From Rhodobacter sp. (lineage in GTDB: Bacteria; Pseudomonadota; Alphaproteobacteria; Rhodobacterales; Rhodobacteraceae), in NCBI GenBank assembly GCA_013821825.1, contig PNJK01000015.1, positions 1 through 56,642 on the forward strand: 56,642 nucleotides of DNA. The letters are read 5' to 3'. The notes beneath the pieces were generated by a model. The model was not told the origin of the DNA, did not search any database, and worked only from the letters and a program-made list of their open reading frames with translations. The position numbers and the translations under genes were made by a program. This document shows, piece by piece, positions 16,219 through 25,221 of the stretch. Every line of letters begins with the position of its first letter. Positions within the stretch are counted from its first letter, which is position 1.

Positions 16219-17375
16219 CAGAGCGCGTCCAGAAGGGCCCGGGTCGGCCAGCCGTCGGCGGGCAGGCCAAGCCGGCCCTGCTCTTTCTGCACCGCAGCCC
16301 GCGTACCTGCACCAAGGATGCCGTCGATCTTGCCAACGTCATGGCCAAGTGCAGCCAGTCTTTCCTGCAGCGCAATCATCTGGTCCAGATCAAGCGCCGG
16401 GTCAGGGTTGCCCGCCTGATAGGGGTCAGCGCCTTCGATCCGGGTTCCGAAATAGGCGGCAGTGGTGACGTAGACGAAGCTCTTGTTCCACTCGAACAGC
16501 ACGCGATAATTCGGGTAGATCAGGAAGGCCGGGCCATTGCGGCCCTGCGGCAGCAGGATCGAGGCTTGCAGACCGGGGGCGAGCGGACCGTTCCGGGGGG
16601 TGACGCCGAGGGCGGCCCAGTCCCCGGCCGGACGTTCCGTTTCCAGTCCGGTCAGCGACCAGTCGAAATCCTCTGGCAGGGTGACCTCGGCCAGCCACGG
16701 TTCGCCAGCGCGCCAGCCGTGGTGCTGCAGCATCCGCGCGCCAGAAAGGATCGCGTCGGATTCCGAGGTTTTCAACAGGATCAACCCGTCGCCGTCGCCA
16801 TCGACGCCACGCTCCAGAATGTCCTTGGGCAGCATCTGGACCATGCCGATCTCGCCCGCCCAGGCTCCGGTGGTGCTGAGGTCGAATTCGTTCAGCGCGT
16901 AAAGCTGGGCGGCGGCGAGCACTTGCGGCTGGAAGAGCTCGGGCCGGCGACAGTCGTGGGCAAGGGTCAAGAGCGCGTTGCGGGTGTTGAAATCGCCCTG
17001 GACCTGACCGAAGTCGGTCTCGAAGGCCCGGAAGGCCAGAAGGATGCCCCGGCTCACACCGTATTCGGTCTCAGCCCGGTCAAAGATCGCATCCAGACTG
17101 TCGGACTTTGCCTGGGCGGTGGAAAGCCGCTGCTTCGAGATCAGGCTCTGCGAGAAGTCGAGAAAGGTCCTGCGAAAGACGCCTTGGCTGCGGTCGGCCT
17201 TGAGGACCTTCGGATCCTGCCTCGCCCCGGCAAAGAAGGCTGCTGCCTTGTCCGCGGGGGTACCTGCGGCCACCGCCTCGGATTCCATTGCGGTCAGGAA
17301 GGCGGCGAAGTCGCCGCCACAGGGGGCGGCTGCGGCGGGGGTGGCAAGCATCAGGGCAACAATGGCGGCGCGCAT
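16218..17375 (-). CDS. Lytic murein transglycosylase, MltB/SltB family, with peptidoglycan-binding domain
   Basis: The protein has 385 residues and starts with a secretion signal (MRAAIVALMLATPAAAAPCG). A central MltB-like lytic transglycosylase domain follows, with the catalytic Glu in LLAFRAFETDFG (E119). WAGEIGMVQMLPKDIL and FEWNKSFVY are family features. A C-terminal PG_binding_1 repeat covers about residues 325-385 (MIALQERLAALGHDVGKIDG). It cleaves glycan strands to 1,6-anhydromuramic products in the periplasm. The cysteine at residue 19 follows AAAAP and lacks a clear lipobox, so a soluble periplasmic form is more likely than a lipoprotein. It is translationally coupled to the truncated glycosyltransferase. 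Confidence 0.9.
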   Translation of the reverse strand: MRAAIVALMLATPAAAAPCGGDFAAFLTAMESEAVAAGTPADKAAAFFAGARQDPKVLKADRSQGVFRRTFLDFSQSLISKQRLSTAQAKSDSLDAIFDRAETEYGVSRGILLAFRAFETDFGQVQGDFNTRNALLTLAHDCRRPELFQPQVLAAAQLYALNEFDLSTTGAWAGEIGMVQMLPKDILERGVDGDGDGLILLKTSESDAILSGARMLQHHGWRAGEPWLAEVTLPEDFDWSLTGLETERPAGDWAALGVTPRNGPLAPGLQASILLPQGRNGPAFLIYPNYRVLFEWNKSFVYVTTAAYFGTRIEGADPYQAGNPDPALDLDQMIALQERLAALGHDVGKIDGILGAGTRAAVQKEQGRLGLPADGWPTRALLDAL

Positions 17376-17399
17376 GGGGTCTCCGTCGTTTTGGCGACC

Positions 17400-18299
17400 C
17401 TAGAGAAGCGCCACCAGCACGGCAACCGCAAGCATGGCTGCCCAGACCCGCCACAGTGCATTGGCTGCGGCGTCGATGTCGTCCGGGCCGGGGTCGCGGC
17501 GACCTTCGGGCCACACCCAAGGATAGTCCTTGCGGACGCCGTTGTAACTGCGCGGGCCGGAGAGGGCGACGTTCAGCACCGGGGCCAGCGCGCTTTCCGG
17601 CCAGCCCGCGTTGGGGCTGCGGTGCTTTGGCGCGTCGCGCAGGATCGGCGCGGGGTCGACCCAGCCATGTGTCAGCGCGATCAGCAGTGCCGTCAGGCGT
17701 GCCGGGATCAGGTTCAGCACGTCATCCAGCCGCGCCGAGGCCCAGCCGAACTCGCGATAGCGGGGGGTCATGTGGCCGATCATGCTGTCGGCCGTGTTGA
17801 TCAGCTTGTAGGCGACGATGCCCGGCAGGCCGAGGATAAGATACCAGAAGACGGGCGCAACGACCCCGTCCGACAGGTTTTCGGCAGCGCTTTCGATGGC
17901 GGCGCGGGCGATGTCCGGTCCGGTCATCTGGGCGGTGTCACGTCCGACGATCAGCGCCACGGCCGCGCGCCCCTGGGCCACGGATTGGCGCAGACCGCTG
18001 GCGACCGCGCGGACATGTTCCACCAGGCTTTTCTGCGCCAGAAGGATCGCGAGTGCCGCGACTTCGACCACGCCATAGTCGGGCAGGATGTGGATCAGCC
18101 AGCCTATCTCAAGGCCGATGGCCAGAAGCGTCAGAGTGACCAGGACCCCGCGCAGCCGCAGGGACTGGCCGCGGTTGAAACGGTTGTCGCAGGCGCCGAC
18201 AAGACGGCCCATCAGTACGGCCGGATGCGGCAGCCGGTCCCACAGAGGCCGGGGTTCGCCGAGGGCAGCATCAAGGACAAGGGCGATGACAAGAAGCAT
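17400..18299 (-). CDS. cobD: Adenosylcobinamide-phosphate synthase (CobD/CbiB)
   Basis: This 299-residue integral membrane protein of the CobD/CbiB family attaches aminopropanol (phosphate) to adenosylcobyric acid. Motifs include LDAALGEPRPLWDRLPHPAVLMGRL at the N-terminus (read LGEPRPLWDRLPHPAVLMG), ARAAIESAAENLSDGVVAPVFWY and the D-S-M-I-G-H-M segment. I chose the ATG at 18299, immediately before the first helix. It agrees with a B12-making or B12-salvaging cell; a cobalamin adenosyltransferase lies at 53.9 kb. No other cobalamin gene is adjacent and no cobalamin riboswitch was seen upstream. Confidence 0.92.
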   Translation of the reverse strand: MLLVIALVLDAALGEPRPLWDRLPHPAVLMGRLVGACDNRFNRGQSLRLRGVLVTLTLLAIGLEIGWLIHILPDYGVVEVAALAILLAQKSLVEHVRAVASGLRQSVAQGRAAVALIVGRDTAQMTGPDIARAAIESAAENLSDGVVAPVFWYLILGLPGIVAYKLINTADSMIGHMTPRYREFGWASARLDDVLNLIPARLTALLIALTHGWVDPAPILRDAPKHRSPNAGWPESALAPVLNVALSGPRSYNGVRKDYPWVWPEGRRDPGPDDIDAAANALWRVWAAMLAVAVLVALL

Positions 18300-18520
18300 C
18301 CCCCGGCTATCCCCGCACGCGCGGCGATTCGCAAGCATTGCCTTGGGGTTAGGGCTGCTTCTCGTCACGGGGCCGGGCGCTGGCGCCGTTTTCAACTTTG
18401 GGTTGCCAGAGGCAGCGACTTTCCAGACATCTTTCCTTCACAATCCGCCAATATACTTGTGGCAACTTGATTTCTTGCCATCTGACCTCAAAAATGAACA
18501 AGTCGCGCACGAGGGCTGCC

Positions 18521-18874
18521 ATGCTTGAGTTTCTGCCGAAAGAAGTGCGTGAGGGGCTGGAAGCTGCACGCAAACGGGACCAAAGACGCAAGTCGCGGCT
18601 TCGGGTTCAGGTGGGCGATGCGGTGTTTCCGGTGCTTCGCTTCTGGCACGATGGTTTCGCGCTGGACGCCGACTTTTCTCCGGCCAAGCTGCGTGGGTTG
18701 GTCGATGTCTACGACGGCTCGCGGCATGTGTTCCAATGCCTGATCGTCGCCAGCAGCCTTGAAAACGGAGAACTGGTCTGTGACTTCAAGCGGGCGACAG
18801 CCGTTGCCGACCGTGCCGCGCTGGACTTCTATCGGGATGAGAACGCTCCGGTCGCCCTGTTGCCAAGGGCCTGA
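18521..18874 (+). CDS. Conserved hypothetical protein, possibly PilZ-like
   Basis: The product has 117 residues with a charged, arginine-rich helix (KEVREGLEAARKRDQRRKSR) followed by a beta-rich region (LRVQVGDAVFPVLRFWHDGF, VFQCLIVASSLENGELVC). The pattern of basic residues followed by a small barrel faintly recalls PilZ domains, but I see no clean RxxxR plus D/NxSxxG signature. The ATG at 18521 has GAGGG upstream; an ATG at 18494 is an alternative. The 220 bp between cobD and this gene is AT-richer and non-coding, and probably holds divergent promoters. Confidence 0.7.
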   Translation: MLEFLPKEVREGLEAARKRDQRRKSRLRVQVGDAVFPVLRFWHDGFALDADFSPAKLRGLVDVYDGSRHVFQCLIVASSLENGELVCDFKRATAVADRAALDFYRDENAPVALLPRA

Positions 18875-18891
18875 CCGCCAGGCTCGCGATT

Positions 18892-19431
18892 TCAGGGACG
18901 AATTTCAACCGGTGTCCCGATTGGCGTGACAGCCCAGATTTCGCGCATTTCCACATTCGTCAGGGCGATGCACCCAGCCGTCCAGTCGCCGCGCAGCTTG
19001 AATCCTTCGGCAAGGCCGTTTGGCTGGCCATGGATAAAGATGTCGCCCCCCGGGCTGTAGCCCCCGGCCGCAGCCCGGGCGCGGTTTTCCGGTTTGGGGT
19101 AATCAAGCCCAATCGACAGGTGGAACGCGCTTTCCGCGTTCCTGCGATCAACCTTGAACTCGCCTTCAGGGGTGCGGCCATCGCCCTGCCGGTCCTTGTT
19201 GCCGGCAGGTGAAAATCCCAGGGCGATCCGATAGCTGCGCACTGGCTTGCCGTCCTGAAGCAACTGCATGCGCCGGGCGGCTTTTTCGATCACGATCCGG
19301 TCCACCTTGCCGGCCAGGGCGGGCGGGGGCGGGGTATCCACCTCTTCCGGCGGAATGAAGAGTGAGGCCGTCAGCAGACCCAGCACCGCCACCAGAGCCA
19401 GATAGGCCAGGAGGCGGGCAAGGCGTTTCAT
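18892..19431 (-). CDS. L,D-transpeptidase (YkuD/YafK-type) with N-terminal membrane anchor
   Basis: This 179-residue protein has one N-terminal hydrophobic helix (LLAYLALVAVLGLLTASLF) followed by a periplasmic YkuD-fold domain. Active-site residues are H134 in FIHGQPNG and C154 in DWTAGCIALTN. Such enzymes make 3-3 peptidoglycan cross-links, attach proteins to peptidoglycan, or (YafK/DpaA-like members) hydrolyse those links. Its ATG overlaps the stop of the aminotransferase gene (ATGA), so the two are probably coupled. The pairing of a cell-wall enzyme with a MalY-like enzyme has no obvious meaning. Confidence 0.88.
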   Translation of the reverse strand: MKRLARLLAYLALVAVLGLLTASLFIPPEEVDTPPPPALAGKVDRIVIEKAARRMQLLQDGKPVRSYRIALGFSPAGNKDRQGDGRTPEGEFKVDRRNAESAFHLSIGLDYPKPENRARAAAGGYSPGGDIFIHGQPNGLAEGFKLRGDWTAGCIALTNVEMREIWAVTPIGTPVEIRP

Positions 19432-20600
19432 TGCAGGTCGGCGAAGGCGCGGGTTAGCCGGTCGATGGCCTCGACCACCATGGCGCGCGGGCAGCCAAGG
19501 TTGAAGCGCAGGAAAGCCACGCCCCCGGTCCCGAAGCTGGCCCCGTGGTTGGTGGCGATCTTGGCGGTCCTTTCGACCCGCTGGATGAATTCCGCCGGCG
19601 CCATGCCGGTGCCGGAGAAATCCACCCAAGCCAGATAGGTCGCTTGAAGCGGGGTCGACCGCAGCCCGGGAATTCGCGCGATGCCCGCGTCGAACAGGCG
19701 ACGGTTGCCGTCAAGATAACGCATCAAGTCGTCGACCCAGGCCGCTCCTTCGGGCGAATAGGCGGCCGTTGCCATGTGCACCCCGAACGAGTTCGGTGAG
19801 ATTCCCATTGCAGTCATCGTGTTGGCAAAGGACTTGCGCAGGACGGGGTCGGCAATGATGACATTGCCAATATAGGCGCCCGGGATGTTGAAGGTCTTGG
19901 TCGTGGCCGACATCATGATCAGGCGGTCGGAGATGTCGGGCGCGGCATTGGCCATCACGGTATGCGTCTCGCCCGGGTAGACAAGGTCATGGTGGATCTC
20001 GTCCGAGATAAGGATCAGGTCATGTCGCCGGCAGAAATCGGCCACTTCTCGCAGTTCCGCCACCGTCCAGACCCGCCCGCCGGGGTTGTGGGGGGAACAA
20101 AGGATCAGCATCTTTTCCCGTCCGGTCAGCCTTGCCTCCCAGGCAGGAATATCCATTTGGGCCACGCCGTTAACCAGCGCCAGCGGGCATTCGACGACCT
20201 CACGGCCCGCAGCTTTGATGATGCGGGCAAAGGCGTGGTAGACCGGCGTCATCAGGATGATCCCATCGCCGGGTTCGGTGAACGCGTCGATGCAAAGCGC
20301 GGTGCCGTTCACCAGGCCGTGCGTGGTGAAGATCGATTCAGGCGCCACGTCCCAGTTGTGCCGGGCCTTCATCCACCAGCGGATGGCGTCCAGATAGGCG
20401 CTGTCATTGCCGAAATAGCCGTAGACGCCATGGGCCAGCATCTTTTCAAGCGCCCGTTGCACCACCTGCGGCGGACGAAACTCCATGTCGGCGACCCACA
20501 TCGCAAGCCCTTCCCGCGGCGAAAGGCCGTACAGGGTTTCCATCGTGTCCCATTTCGAGCTGTGGGTTCCGGCGCGGTTGATTGAAGTGTCGAAGGTCAT
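19428..20600 (-). CDS. patB: MalY/PatB-family PLP-dependent C-S lyase / aminotransferase
   Basis: This 390-residue fold-type I PLP enzyme has the Schiff-base lysine at K235 in MMSATTKTFNIPGAY. It shows LILCSPHNPGGRVW and SDEIHHDLVYPG, both typical of MalY/PatB cystathionine beta-lyases. It probably cleaves cystathionine or cysteine conjugates to a thiol, pyruvate and ammonia. The N-terminal WVADMEFRPP is the family hallmark that separates it from ordinary aminotransferases. It is the first gene of a two-gene unit with the L,D-transpeptidase. Confidence 0.85.
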   Translation of the reverse strand: MTFDTSINRAGTHSSKWDTMETLYGLSPREGLAMWVADMEFRPPQVVQRALEKMLAHGVYGYFGNDSAYLDAIRWWMKARHNWDVAPESIFTTHGLVNGTALCIDAFTEPGDGIILMTPVYHAFARIIKAAGREVVECPLALVNGVAQMDIPAWEARLTGREKMLILCSPHNPGGRVWTVAELREVADFCRRHDLILISDEIHHDLVYPGETHTVMANAAPDISDRLIMMSATTKTFNIPGAYIGNVIIADPVLRKSFANTMTAMGISPNSFGVHMATAAYSPEGAAWVDDLMRYLDGNRRLFDAGIARIPGLRSTPLQATYLAWVDFSGTGMAPAEFIQRVERTAKIATNHGASFGTGGVAFLRFNLGCPRAMVVEAIDRLTRAFADLQ

Positions 20601-20659
20601 GTCGGGCTTTCTTTGGCGTGGGATTTTCGACCAGATATATCAGTATTCTCAGAATGTCA

Positions 20660-20719
20660 TCCTATTTTGAATGCCATAGGCGGAATATTTTCCTATTGAA
20701 CTCAAAAAGGATAGAATAC
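20660..20719. promoter_or_regulatory. AT-rich patB/def intergenic region with repeated TCCTATT motifs
   Basis: The 207 bp between patB (leftwards) and def (rightwards) is markedly AT-richer than its surroundings. TCCTATTTTGAA (20660-20671) and TCCTATTGAA (20691-20700) are direct repeats, with AGGATAGAAT just after. This could hold divergent promoters (TAGAAT as a -10) and a regulator site. No binding protein can be named. Confidence 0.3.
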
Positions 20720-20807
20720 CGTCCCGCCACAATTCGCATTCGACCGCCGTTCCTTTCCGACTGCGAACCCCTTGCCTTGCTGGCCCGGCTTTCGTAAATC
20801 GCAACAC

Positions 20808-21323
20808 ATGATCCGTGCTATCCTGATCCATCCTGATCCGCGCCTCAAGAAGGTCTGCGAGCCCGTGGCCGAAATCACGCCCGAGCTGCGGCAGCTGGCC
20901 TCTGACTTGCTGGAAACGATGTACGAGGCGCCGGGCATCGGCCTTGCCGCGCCACAGGTGGGCGTCACGAAGCGCGTGCTGGTGATGGATTGCATCAAGG
21001 ACGGCCCGCCTGAACCGATGGTGCTGGTCAACCCGGAAGTCGTCTGGTCGTCCGAGGACGTGTCGGTCTACGAGGAAGGCTGTCTTTCGATCCCCGACCA
21101 ATATGCCGACGTGAAGCGCCCTGCCGAAGTGAAGGTGCGCTGGTTGGATCTGGCGGGGCAAGAGCAGGAACGGCAGTTTCATGGAATCTGGGCGACCTGC
21201 GTCCAGCACGAGATCGACCATCTGGATGGCAAGCTCTTCATCGACTATCTCGGCCCGCTGAAGCGGCAGATGATCACCCGCAAGATGGAAAAGCTGAAGC
21301 GGGAACGCGCACGGGCCGACTGA
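20808..21323 (+). CDS. def: Peptide deformylase 1
   Basis: This 171-residue type I deformylase removes the formyl group from nascent chains at the ribosome. All three motifs are intact: GIGLAAPQ (43-50), EGCLS (90-94, metal ligand C92) and HEIDH (134-138). I chose the ATG at 20808 because homologues begin M-x-x-x-I-L-x-x-P-D-P-R-L. It heads the def-def-def-fmt array and is the copy most likely to be the housekeeping enzyme. Confidence 0.95.
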   Translation: MIRAILIHPDPRLKKVCEPVAEITPELRQLASDLLETMYEAPGIGLAAPQVGVTKRVLVMDCIKDGPPEPMVLVNPEVVWSSEDVSVYEEGCLSIPDQYADVKRPAEVKVRWLDLAGQEQERQFHGIWATCVQHEIDHLDGKLFIDYLGPLKRQMITRKMEKLKRERARAD

Positions 21324-21407
21324 GGCGCCCCTGCAGTGCGGGTCTTGCCAGGGGTGACTTTCGGGGCCGGTCCGGCTATGCGGCTTGGACACGTCCAAGG
21401 GGGTTCG

Positions 21408-21896
21408 ATGCTGCTTCCCATCCTTCACTGGCCTGACCCCCTGCTGTCGAAGCCATGCGCTCCGGCGCTGCTGGACGATGACTTGCGCCATTTGGCCTCG
21501 GACATGCTGGAAACGATGTATGCCGCCCGCGGTCGGGGTCTGGCTGCGCCGCAGGTGGGCCGGCTGGTCCGGCTGTTCGTGATGGACGTGACCTGGAAGG
21601 AGAGCGCGTGCAGCCCGCAAGTGTTCGTGAACCCCGAGATGGTGGAGCTGTCCGTCGCACGGGTCTTGGGTCCGGAAGGTTGCCTGTCGATCCCTGGCCC
21701 GGTGACCGAGGTCGAGAGAGCCGAGGCCGTGCGGATGCGGTGGACCGATATGGAAGGGCAGCGCCAAGATGCCGTGCTGACCGGCTTTGCCGCGATCTGC
21801 GCGCAGCATGAACATGACCATCTGGACGGCATCCTGACGCTGGATCACCTGTCGCCCGAGGCGCGGGCGCAGGCCGAGGCCGAGGTGCTGACATGA
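21408..21896 (+). CDS. Peptide deformylase 2
   Basis: This 162-residue paralogue has the metal ligands intact: EGCLS with C92, and HEHDH at 134-138. Motif I is altered to GRGLAAPQ (42-49), with Arg in place of the usual Ile. The C-terminal basic helix of deformylase 1 is missing. It is likely active but perhaps with a different substrate preference. Its stop overlaps the next start by 4 bp (ATGA). Triple deformylase arrays before fmt are typical of Rhodobacteraceae. Confidence 0.88.
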   Translation: MLLPILHWPDPLLSKPCAPALLDDDLRHLASDMLETMYAARGRGLAAPQVGRLVRLFVMDVTWKESACSPQVFVNPEMVELSVARVLGPEGCLSIPGPVTEVERAEAVRMRWTDMEGQRQDAVLTGFAAICAQHEHDHLDGILTLDHLSPEARAQAEAEVLT

Positions 21897-22396
21897 CCGT
21901 GCGGCGCTGTCTTCCCTGGCCAGACGCCTGCCTGCGCAAGCCCGCCGCCGATGTGGGCGCGATTACCGATAAGGTGCGGGCGATCTGGACGGATATGATC
22001 GACACCATGGACGCGATGCCCGGCTACGGTCTTGCCGCCGTGCAGATCGGGGTAGCCTTGCGGCTGGCGGTGGTGGATGCGTCGGAGGCGCGGGGGCAGG
22101 CGGTGCGGATGGCCAATCCCGAGATACTGCATGCAAGTGGCCAGTTTCGCGAGCATGAGGAAGCCTCGCCGAACCTGCCGGGAGTATCCGCCGTGATCCG
22201 GCGGCCCCGGGCGGTGACAGTGCGATTCCTCAACGATCAAGGGGTGATGGAGGATCGCGATTTCTTAGGGTTGTGGGCAACGTCCGTGCAGCATCAGGTC
22301 GATCATCTGGCGGGGAAAATGTATTTCGACCACCTGTCGGCGCTGAAGCGGAAGATGTTGATTGCGAAGGCCCAGAAGATGGGGCGTTCAAAATGA
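21893..22396 (+). CDS. Peptide deformylase-like protein with a degenerate active site
   Basis: This 167-residue deformylase-fold paralogue is full length but its catalytic motifs are changed. Motif I is GYGLAAVQ (44-51). EGCLS has become EASPN, so the metal-binding cysteine is Ser92. HExxH has become HQVDH (134-138), replacing the catalytic Glu with Gln. The metal-ligand His residues remain. Because it is translationally coupled to both deformylase 2 and fmt, it appears to be kept rather than decaying. It probably lacks deformylase activity and may have a regulatory, scaffolding or binding role, which is inference. Confidence 0.88.
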   Translation: MTVRRCLPWPDACLRKPAADVGAITDKVRAIWTDMIDTMDAMPGYGLAAVQIGVALRLAVVDASEARGQAVRMANPEILHASGQFREHEEASPNLPGVSAVIRRPRAVTVRFLNDQGVMEDRDFLGLWATSVQHQVDHLAGKMYFDHLSALKRKMLIAKAQKMGRSK

Positions 22397-23286
22397 AAAT
22401 AGTTTTCATGGGAACGCCGGACTTCTCGGTTCCAGTGCTGGATGCCTTACATCAACATCATGAAATCCTTGCGGTATATTGCCAACCGCCCCGACCGGCG
22501 GGCAGGGGCAAGGCAGATCGGCCCAGCCCGGTTCAGGCAAGGGCGGAAGCGCTTGGCCTGCCAGTGCGGCATCCGGTTTTGCTGCGCAGCGAAGAGGTGC
22601 AGCATGACTTTGCCGCACTGGGCGCTGATGTCGCGGTCGTGCTTGCTTACGGGCTGATCCTGCCGCAGCCGGTGCTGGACGCGCCGCGACTTGGCTGCCT
22701 GAACATCCACGCCTCGCTCTTGCCGCGCTGGCGGGGGGCGGCGCCGATTCACCGGGCGATCATGGCCGGAGATCCCGAGACCGGGGTGTGCATCATGCAG
22801 ATGGAAGCGGGCCTTGATACCGGACCAGTGCTGCTGCGCGAAGCAACGGCGATCGGGCCGGAGGAGACGACGGCAGACCTGCATGACCGCCTGAGCGCGA
22901 TGGGCGCGCGGCTGATCCTCGACGCGCTGGCCCGGTTGCCGGATCTGACCGCTCAGCCGCAACCGGCCAAGGGCGTGACCTACGCCGCAAAGATCGACAA
23001 GGCCGAGGCGCGGGTGGATTTCGCCCGCCCTGCGGTCGAAGTGGATCGGCTGATCCGGGGGCTGTCGCCGTTTCCGGGGGCCTGGGTCGAGGTCAGGGGT
23101 GAAAGGGTGAAGCTGCTCCGTTCGCGGCTGGCGCCGGGATCGGGTGTGCCGGGGCAGGTGCTTGGCGGCTTTGTTGTCGCCTGCGGCGAGGGTGCGGTGG
23201 AAATCGTCGAGGCGCAGCGCGAAGGCAAGCGACCAATGCCAGCGGCAGAAGTGCTGCGGGGGCTGGTTCTTCCGGACCGGCTCTAG
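22393..23286 (+). CDS. fmt: Methionyl-tRNA formyltransferase
   Basis: This 297-residue enzyme formylates Met-tRNA(fMet) using 10-formyltetrahydrofolate. It starts [17 protein letters not shown], and the formyl-folate site [16 protein letters not shown] lies near residues 110-125. A C-terminal OB-like tRNA-binding domain runs from about residue 205. The ATG overlaps the stop of the third deformylase gene by 4 bp, so formylation and deformylation genes form one operon. The start inside the preceding gene is supported by the family N-terminus. Confidence 0.95.
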   Translation: MKIVFMGTPDFSVPVLDALHQHHEILAVYCQPPRPAGRGKADRPSPVQARAEALGLPVRHPVLLRSEEVQHDFAALGADVAVVLAYGLILPQPVLDAPRLGCLNIHASLLPRWRGAAPIHRAIMAGDPETGVCIMQMEAGLDTGPVLLREATAIGPEETTADLHDRLSAMGARLILDALARLPDLTAQPQPAKGVTYAAKIDKAEARVDFARPAVEVDRLIRGLSPFPGAWVEVRGERVKLLRSRLAPGSGVPGQVLGGFVVACGEGAVEIVEAQREGKRPMPAAEVLRGLVLPDRL

Positions 23287-23338
23287 CGACCGGGGCATCG
23301 CCTTTCCATTTGTCATCATGACCATGGGAGGGGACACC

Positions 23339-23572
23339 ATGCCGTTTGTCTGGCTGTTGATCGTGGGGGTCGCCGTCGGTTTTCTGGCGACGCGCATCCT
23401 GCGGATTGACCTTGATACGCCGTCGACCGTCGCGCTGGGGGTACTTGGTGCGCTGATCGGCGGGCTCGTCCTGCGCGGGCTGGTGGCGATGGCGGGCATG
23501 GGGGCGGGGTTTGTCGGCGCGCTCATGGGTGCGCCGGTCTTGATCTGGGCCAGGAAAACCTGGGTCAAGTGA
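23339..23572 (+). CDS. Small membrane protein resembling the GlsB/YeaQ/YmgE group
   Basis: This 77-residue protein has about three hydrophobic segments (FVWLLIVGVAVGFLATRIL, TVALGVLGALIGGLVLRGL, GAGFVGALMGAPVLIWA). The glycine-rich pattern recalls GlsB/transglycosylase-associated small proteins, function unknown. GGGAGGGG lies 5 bases upstream of the chosen ATG. It starts 52 bp after fmt and overlaps the end of the convergent TetR gene by 8 bp. Confidence 0.72.
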   Translation: MPFVWLLIVGVAVGFLATRILRIDLDTPSTVALGVLGALIGGLVLRGLVAMAGMGAGFVGALMGAPVLIWARKTWVK

Positions 23573-24065
23573 ACCGCTTCACCGCGTCCTTCAGCCTGAA
23601 GCCGGGTTCGCCCACGCGTGACCAAAGCTGCTGACCCTGCCAGACGGCAAACAGAAGTGCAGCGCTTTCGCGGGCTTTCTGGCCGGTGCCAAGCCGCAGG
23701 GCCAAGGCGGCCTCGACCATCGCGCGCCAGGCGGCGGCCCGCTGGGCAAGGTCCGGATCGCGAAGATCGGCGGCCAGCGCAGTGGCATCGACAGTCCCAA
23801 GCGCCTTCAGCAGACCTTGCGGACCCTTGTGCTCGGTCGCGAGGATCGCGGCGGCGGTTGCGGTTTCCAGCGCCTGCCAGGCGGCAAGGCGGGCGGCACG
23901 GACCATGCCGTCAAGGCTGCCGTAGCGCTGGACAAGGGTGGGCGGCGCAAGGCCGGTGGCGGCCGAGACGGTAGCGAAAGACACGGCCTTGTCGCCGCCT
24001 TGATCCAGCAAGGTACGGACTGCGGAAAAGACTTTGCCGTCTGGTATGGTGCGGGTGCGTGGCAT
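23565..24065 (-). CDS. TetR-type transcriptional regulator
   Basis: The product is 166 residues. A short N-terminal helix-turn-helix (KAVSFATVSAATGLAPPTLVQRYGS, read FATVSAATGLAPPTLVQRYG) precedes an all-helical ligand domain (AAWRAMVEAALALRLGTG). A small size and Arg/Lys-poor recognition helix make the family call good but not certain. The ATG at 24065 lies 41 bp from the end of the TRIC-like gene on the same strand. Its target may be itself or the downstream neighbours; no operator was recognised. Confidence 0.75.
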   Translation of the reverse strand: MPRTRTIPDGKVFSAVRTLLDQGGDKAVSFATVSAATGLAPPTLVQRYGSLDGMVRAARLAAWQALETATAAAILATEHKGPQGLLKALGTVDATALAADLRDPDLAQRAAAWRAMVEAALALRLGTGQKARESAALLFAVWQGQQLWSRVGEPGFRLKDAVKRFT

Positions 24066-24106
24066 CGCTTGATGATAAACGAATGTTCGTTCATCGGACA
24101 AGCCGT

Positions 24107-24760
24107 TTAGCGCTTTGGCGCCCCTGGGCGCGGAGGTTGCGATCTGTAGACCGGCAAGCGCCAACCAAGCAGGAGGCTGCCCGCACGCAGCGTGAAGACG
24201 ATGCCGGCGCAGACCAGCAGCGCCGCCCCAGTCGAAAGGCCTGCCAGTCCCGCAGCCACGGCCCCAAGCGCGCCCGCGAAAGCGCAGGTCACGTAAAGTT
24301 CGCCTTGTTTCAGAACCAGCGGCACTTCGTTGCAGACAACGTCGCGCAGCAGGCCACCCATGCAGCCGGTGATAATGCCCATGACCAGCACGATCGGCCA
24401 ACCCTGCCCCTCGGCAAGGGCGACAGCGACGCCGGCAGGCACGGCGACGGCAAGGGCGAAAGCATCGAACCACAAAAGCGCGCGATAGCGGCTTTCCAGA
24501 AGATGGGCCGTGAAGAAGACGATGATGGCGGCGGCTGTCGCCACGGCCAGCACGACTGGATCGGCGACCCAGAACACCTCGCGGTTCAGGATTGCATCGC
24601 GAAGGGTGCCGCCGCCGACGGCGGTCAGGCTGGCGATGAAGATGAAACCGACGATGTCCAGTTGTGATCGGCTGGCGGCCAATGCTCCGGTCAGGGCGAA
24701 GACCAGAACCGAGGCATAGTCGAGCAGGTCAAGCAGGGTGAAGGCGTAAAGGCCGGTCAT
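24107..24760 (-). CDS. TRIC/UPF0126-family cation channel-like membrane protein
   Basis: This 217-residue protein has seven predicted helices in two repeats. Each repeat carries the family motif: [21 protein letters not shown] and [21 protein letters not shown] (GGGTLRD and GGLLRD). Prokaryotic TRIC relatives are trimeric K+-selective channels of the inner membrane, and YadS-type members have been linked to glycine uptake. The ATG overlaps the stop of rnhA, which lies upstream. Confidence 0.9.
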   Translation of the reverse strand: MTGLYAFTLLDLLDYASVLVFALTGALAASRSQLDIVGFIFIASLTAVGGGTLRDAILNREVFWVADPVVLAVATAAAIIVFFTAHLLESRYRALLWFDAFALAVAVPAGVAVALAEGQGWPIVLVMGIITGCMGGLLRDVVCNEVPLVLKQGELYVTCAFAGALGAVAAGLAGLSTGAALLVCAGIVFTLRAGSLLLGWRLPVYRSQPPRPGAPKR

Positions 24761-25218
24761 TTCAGCGCCGGTTTGAACGGGGCCATCCCGGCGCGGGCAA
24801 GTTCGTCGGCACGTTCGTTCTCGGCATGGCCGGCATGGCCCTTGATCCAGCGCCAGCTGACCTTGTGACGGGCCTGTGCAGCATCAAGTCTTTGCCAAAG
24901 CTCTACATTCTTGACCGGAGGACCACCGGCAGTGCGCCAGCCCCTGCGCTTCCAGTTGTGGATCCATTCCGTCACGCCGTTCTTCACATAGGCGCTGTCG
25001 GTGACGATGATGATCTCGGATGGTCGGGCCAATGCCTCCAGCGCCGAGATCGCGGCCATCAGCTCCATCCGGTTGTTGGTGGTCTGCGCCTCGCCGCCCT
25101 GCAGGGTGCGCTCCTTGACCACGGCACCGTTTTCGCGGGCCAGCATCAGAACGCCCCAGCCCCCGGGGCCGGGATTTCCGGAACAGGCGCCATCGGTATA
25201 GGCGAAAAGCTCGGGCAT
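24757..25218 (-). CDS. rnhA: Ribonuclease HI
   Basis: This 153-residue enzyme degrades RNA in RNA-DNA hybrids. The catalytic carboxylates are D9 ([12 protein letters not shown]), E52 (NNRMELMA) and D74 (IVTDSAYV), with a fourth Asp in [11 protein letters not shown]. The length is that of E. coli RNase HI. It is sandwiched between a DUF3429 gene (3 bp upstream) and the TRIC-like gene (4-bp overlap), so these probably share a transcript. Confidence 0.96.
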   Translation of the reverse strand: MPELFAYTDGACSGNPGPGGWGVLMLARENGAVVKERTLQGGEAQTTNNRMELMAAISALEALARPSEIIIVTDSAYVKNGVTEWIHNWKRRGWRTAGGPPVKNVELWQRLDAAQARHKVSWRWIKGHAGHAENERADELARAGMAPFKPALK

Positions 25219-25221
25219 CGG

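Noticed and set aside
16341-18470. 709-codon open frame on the plus strand across mltB and cobD
   Set aside because: It is a shadow of two well-supported minus-strand genes, lacks recognised domains and crosses their intergenic gap.
17400-18520. Cobalamin riboswitch upstream of cobD
   Set aside because: No B12-box-like conserved core was recognised in the 220-bp region between cobD and the next gene.
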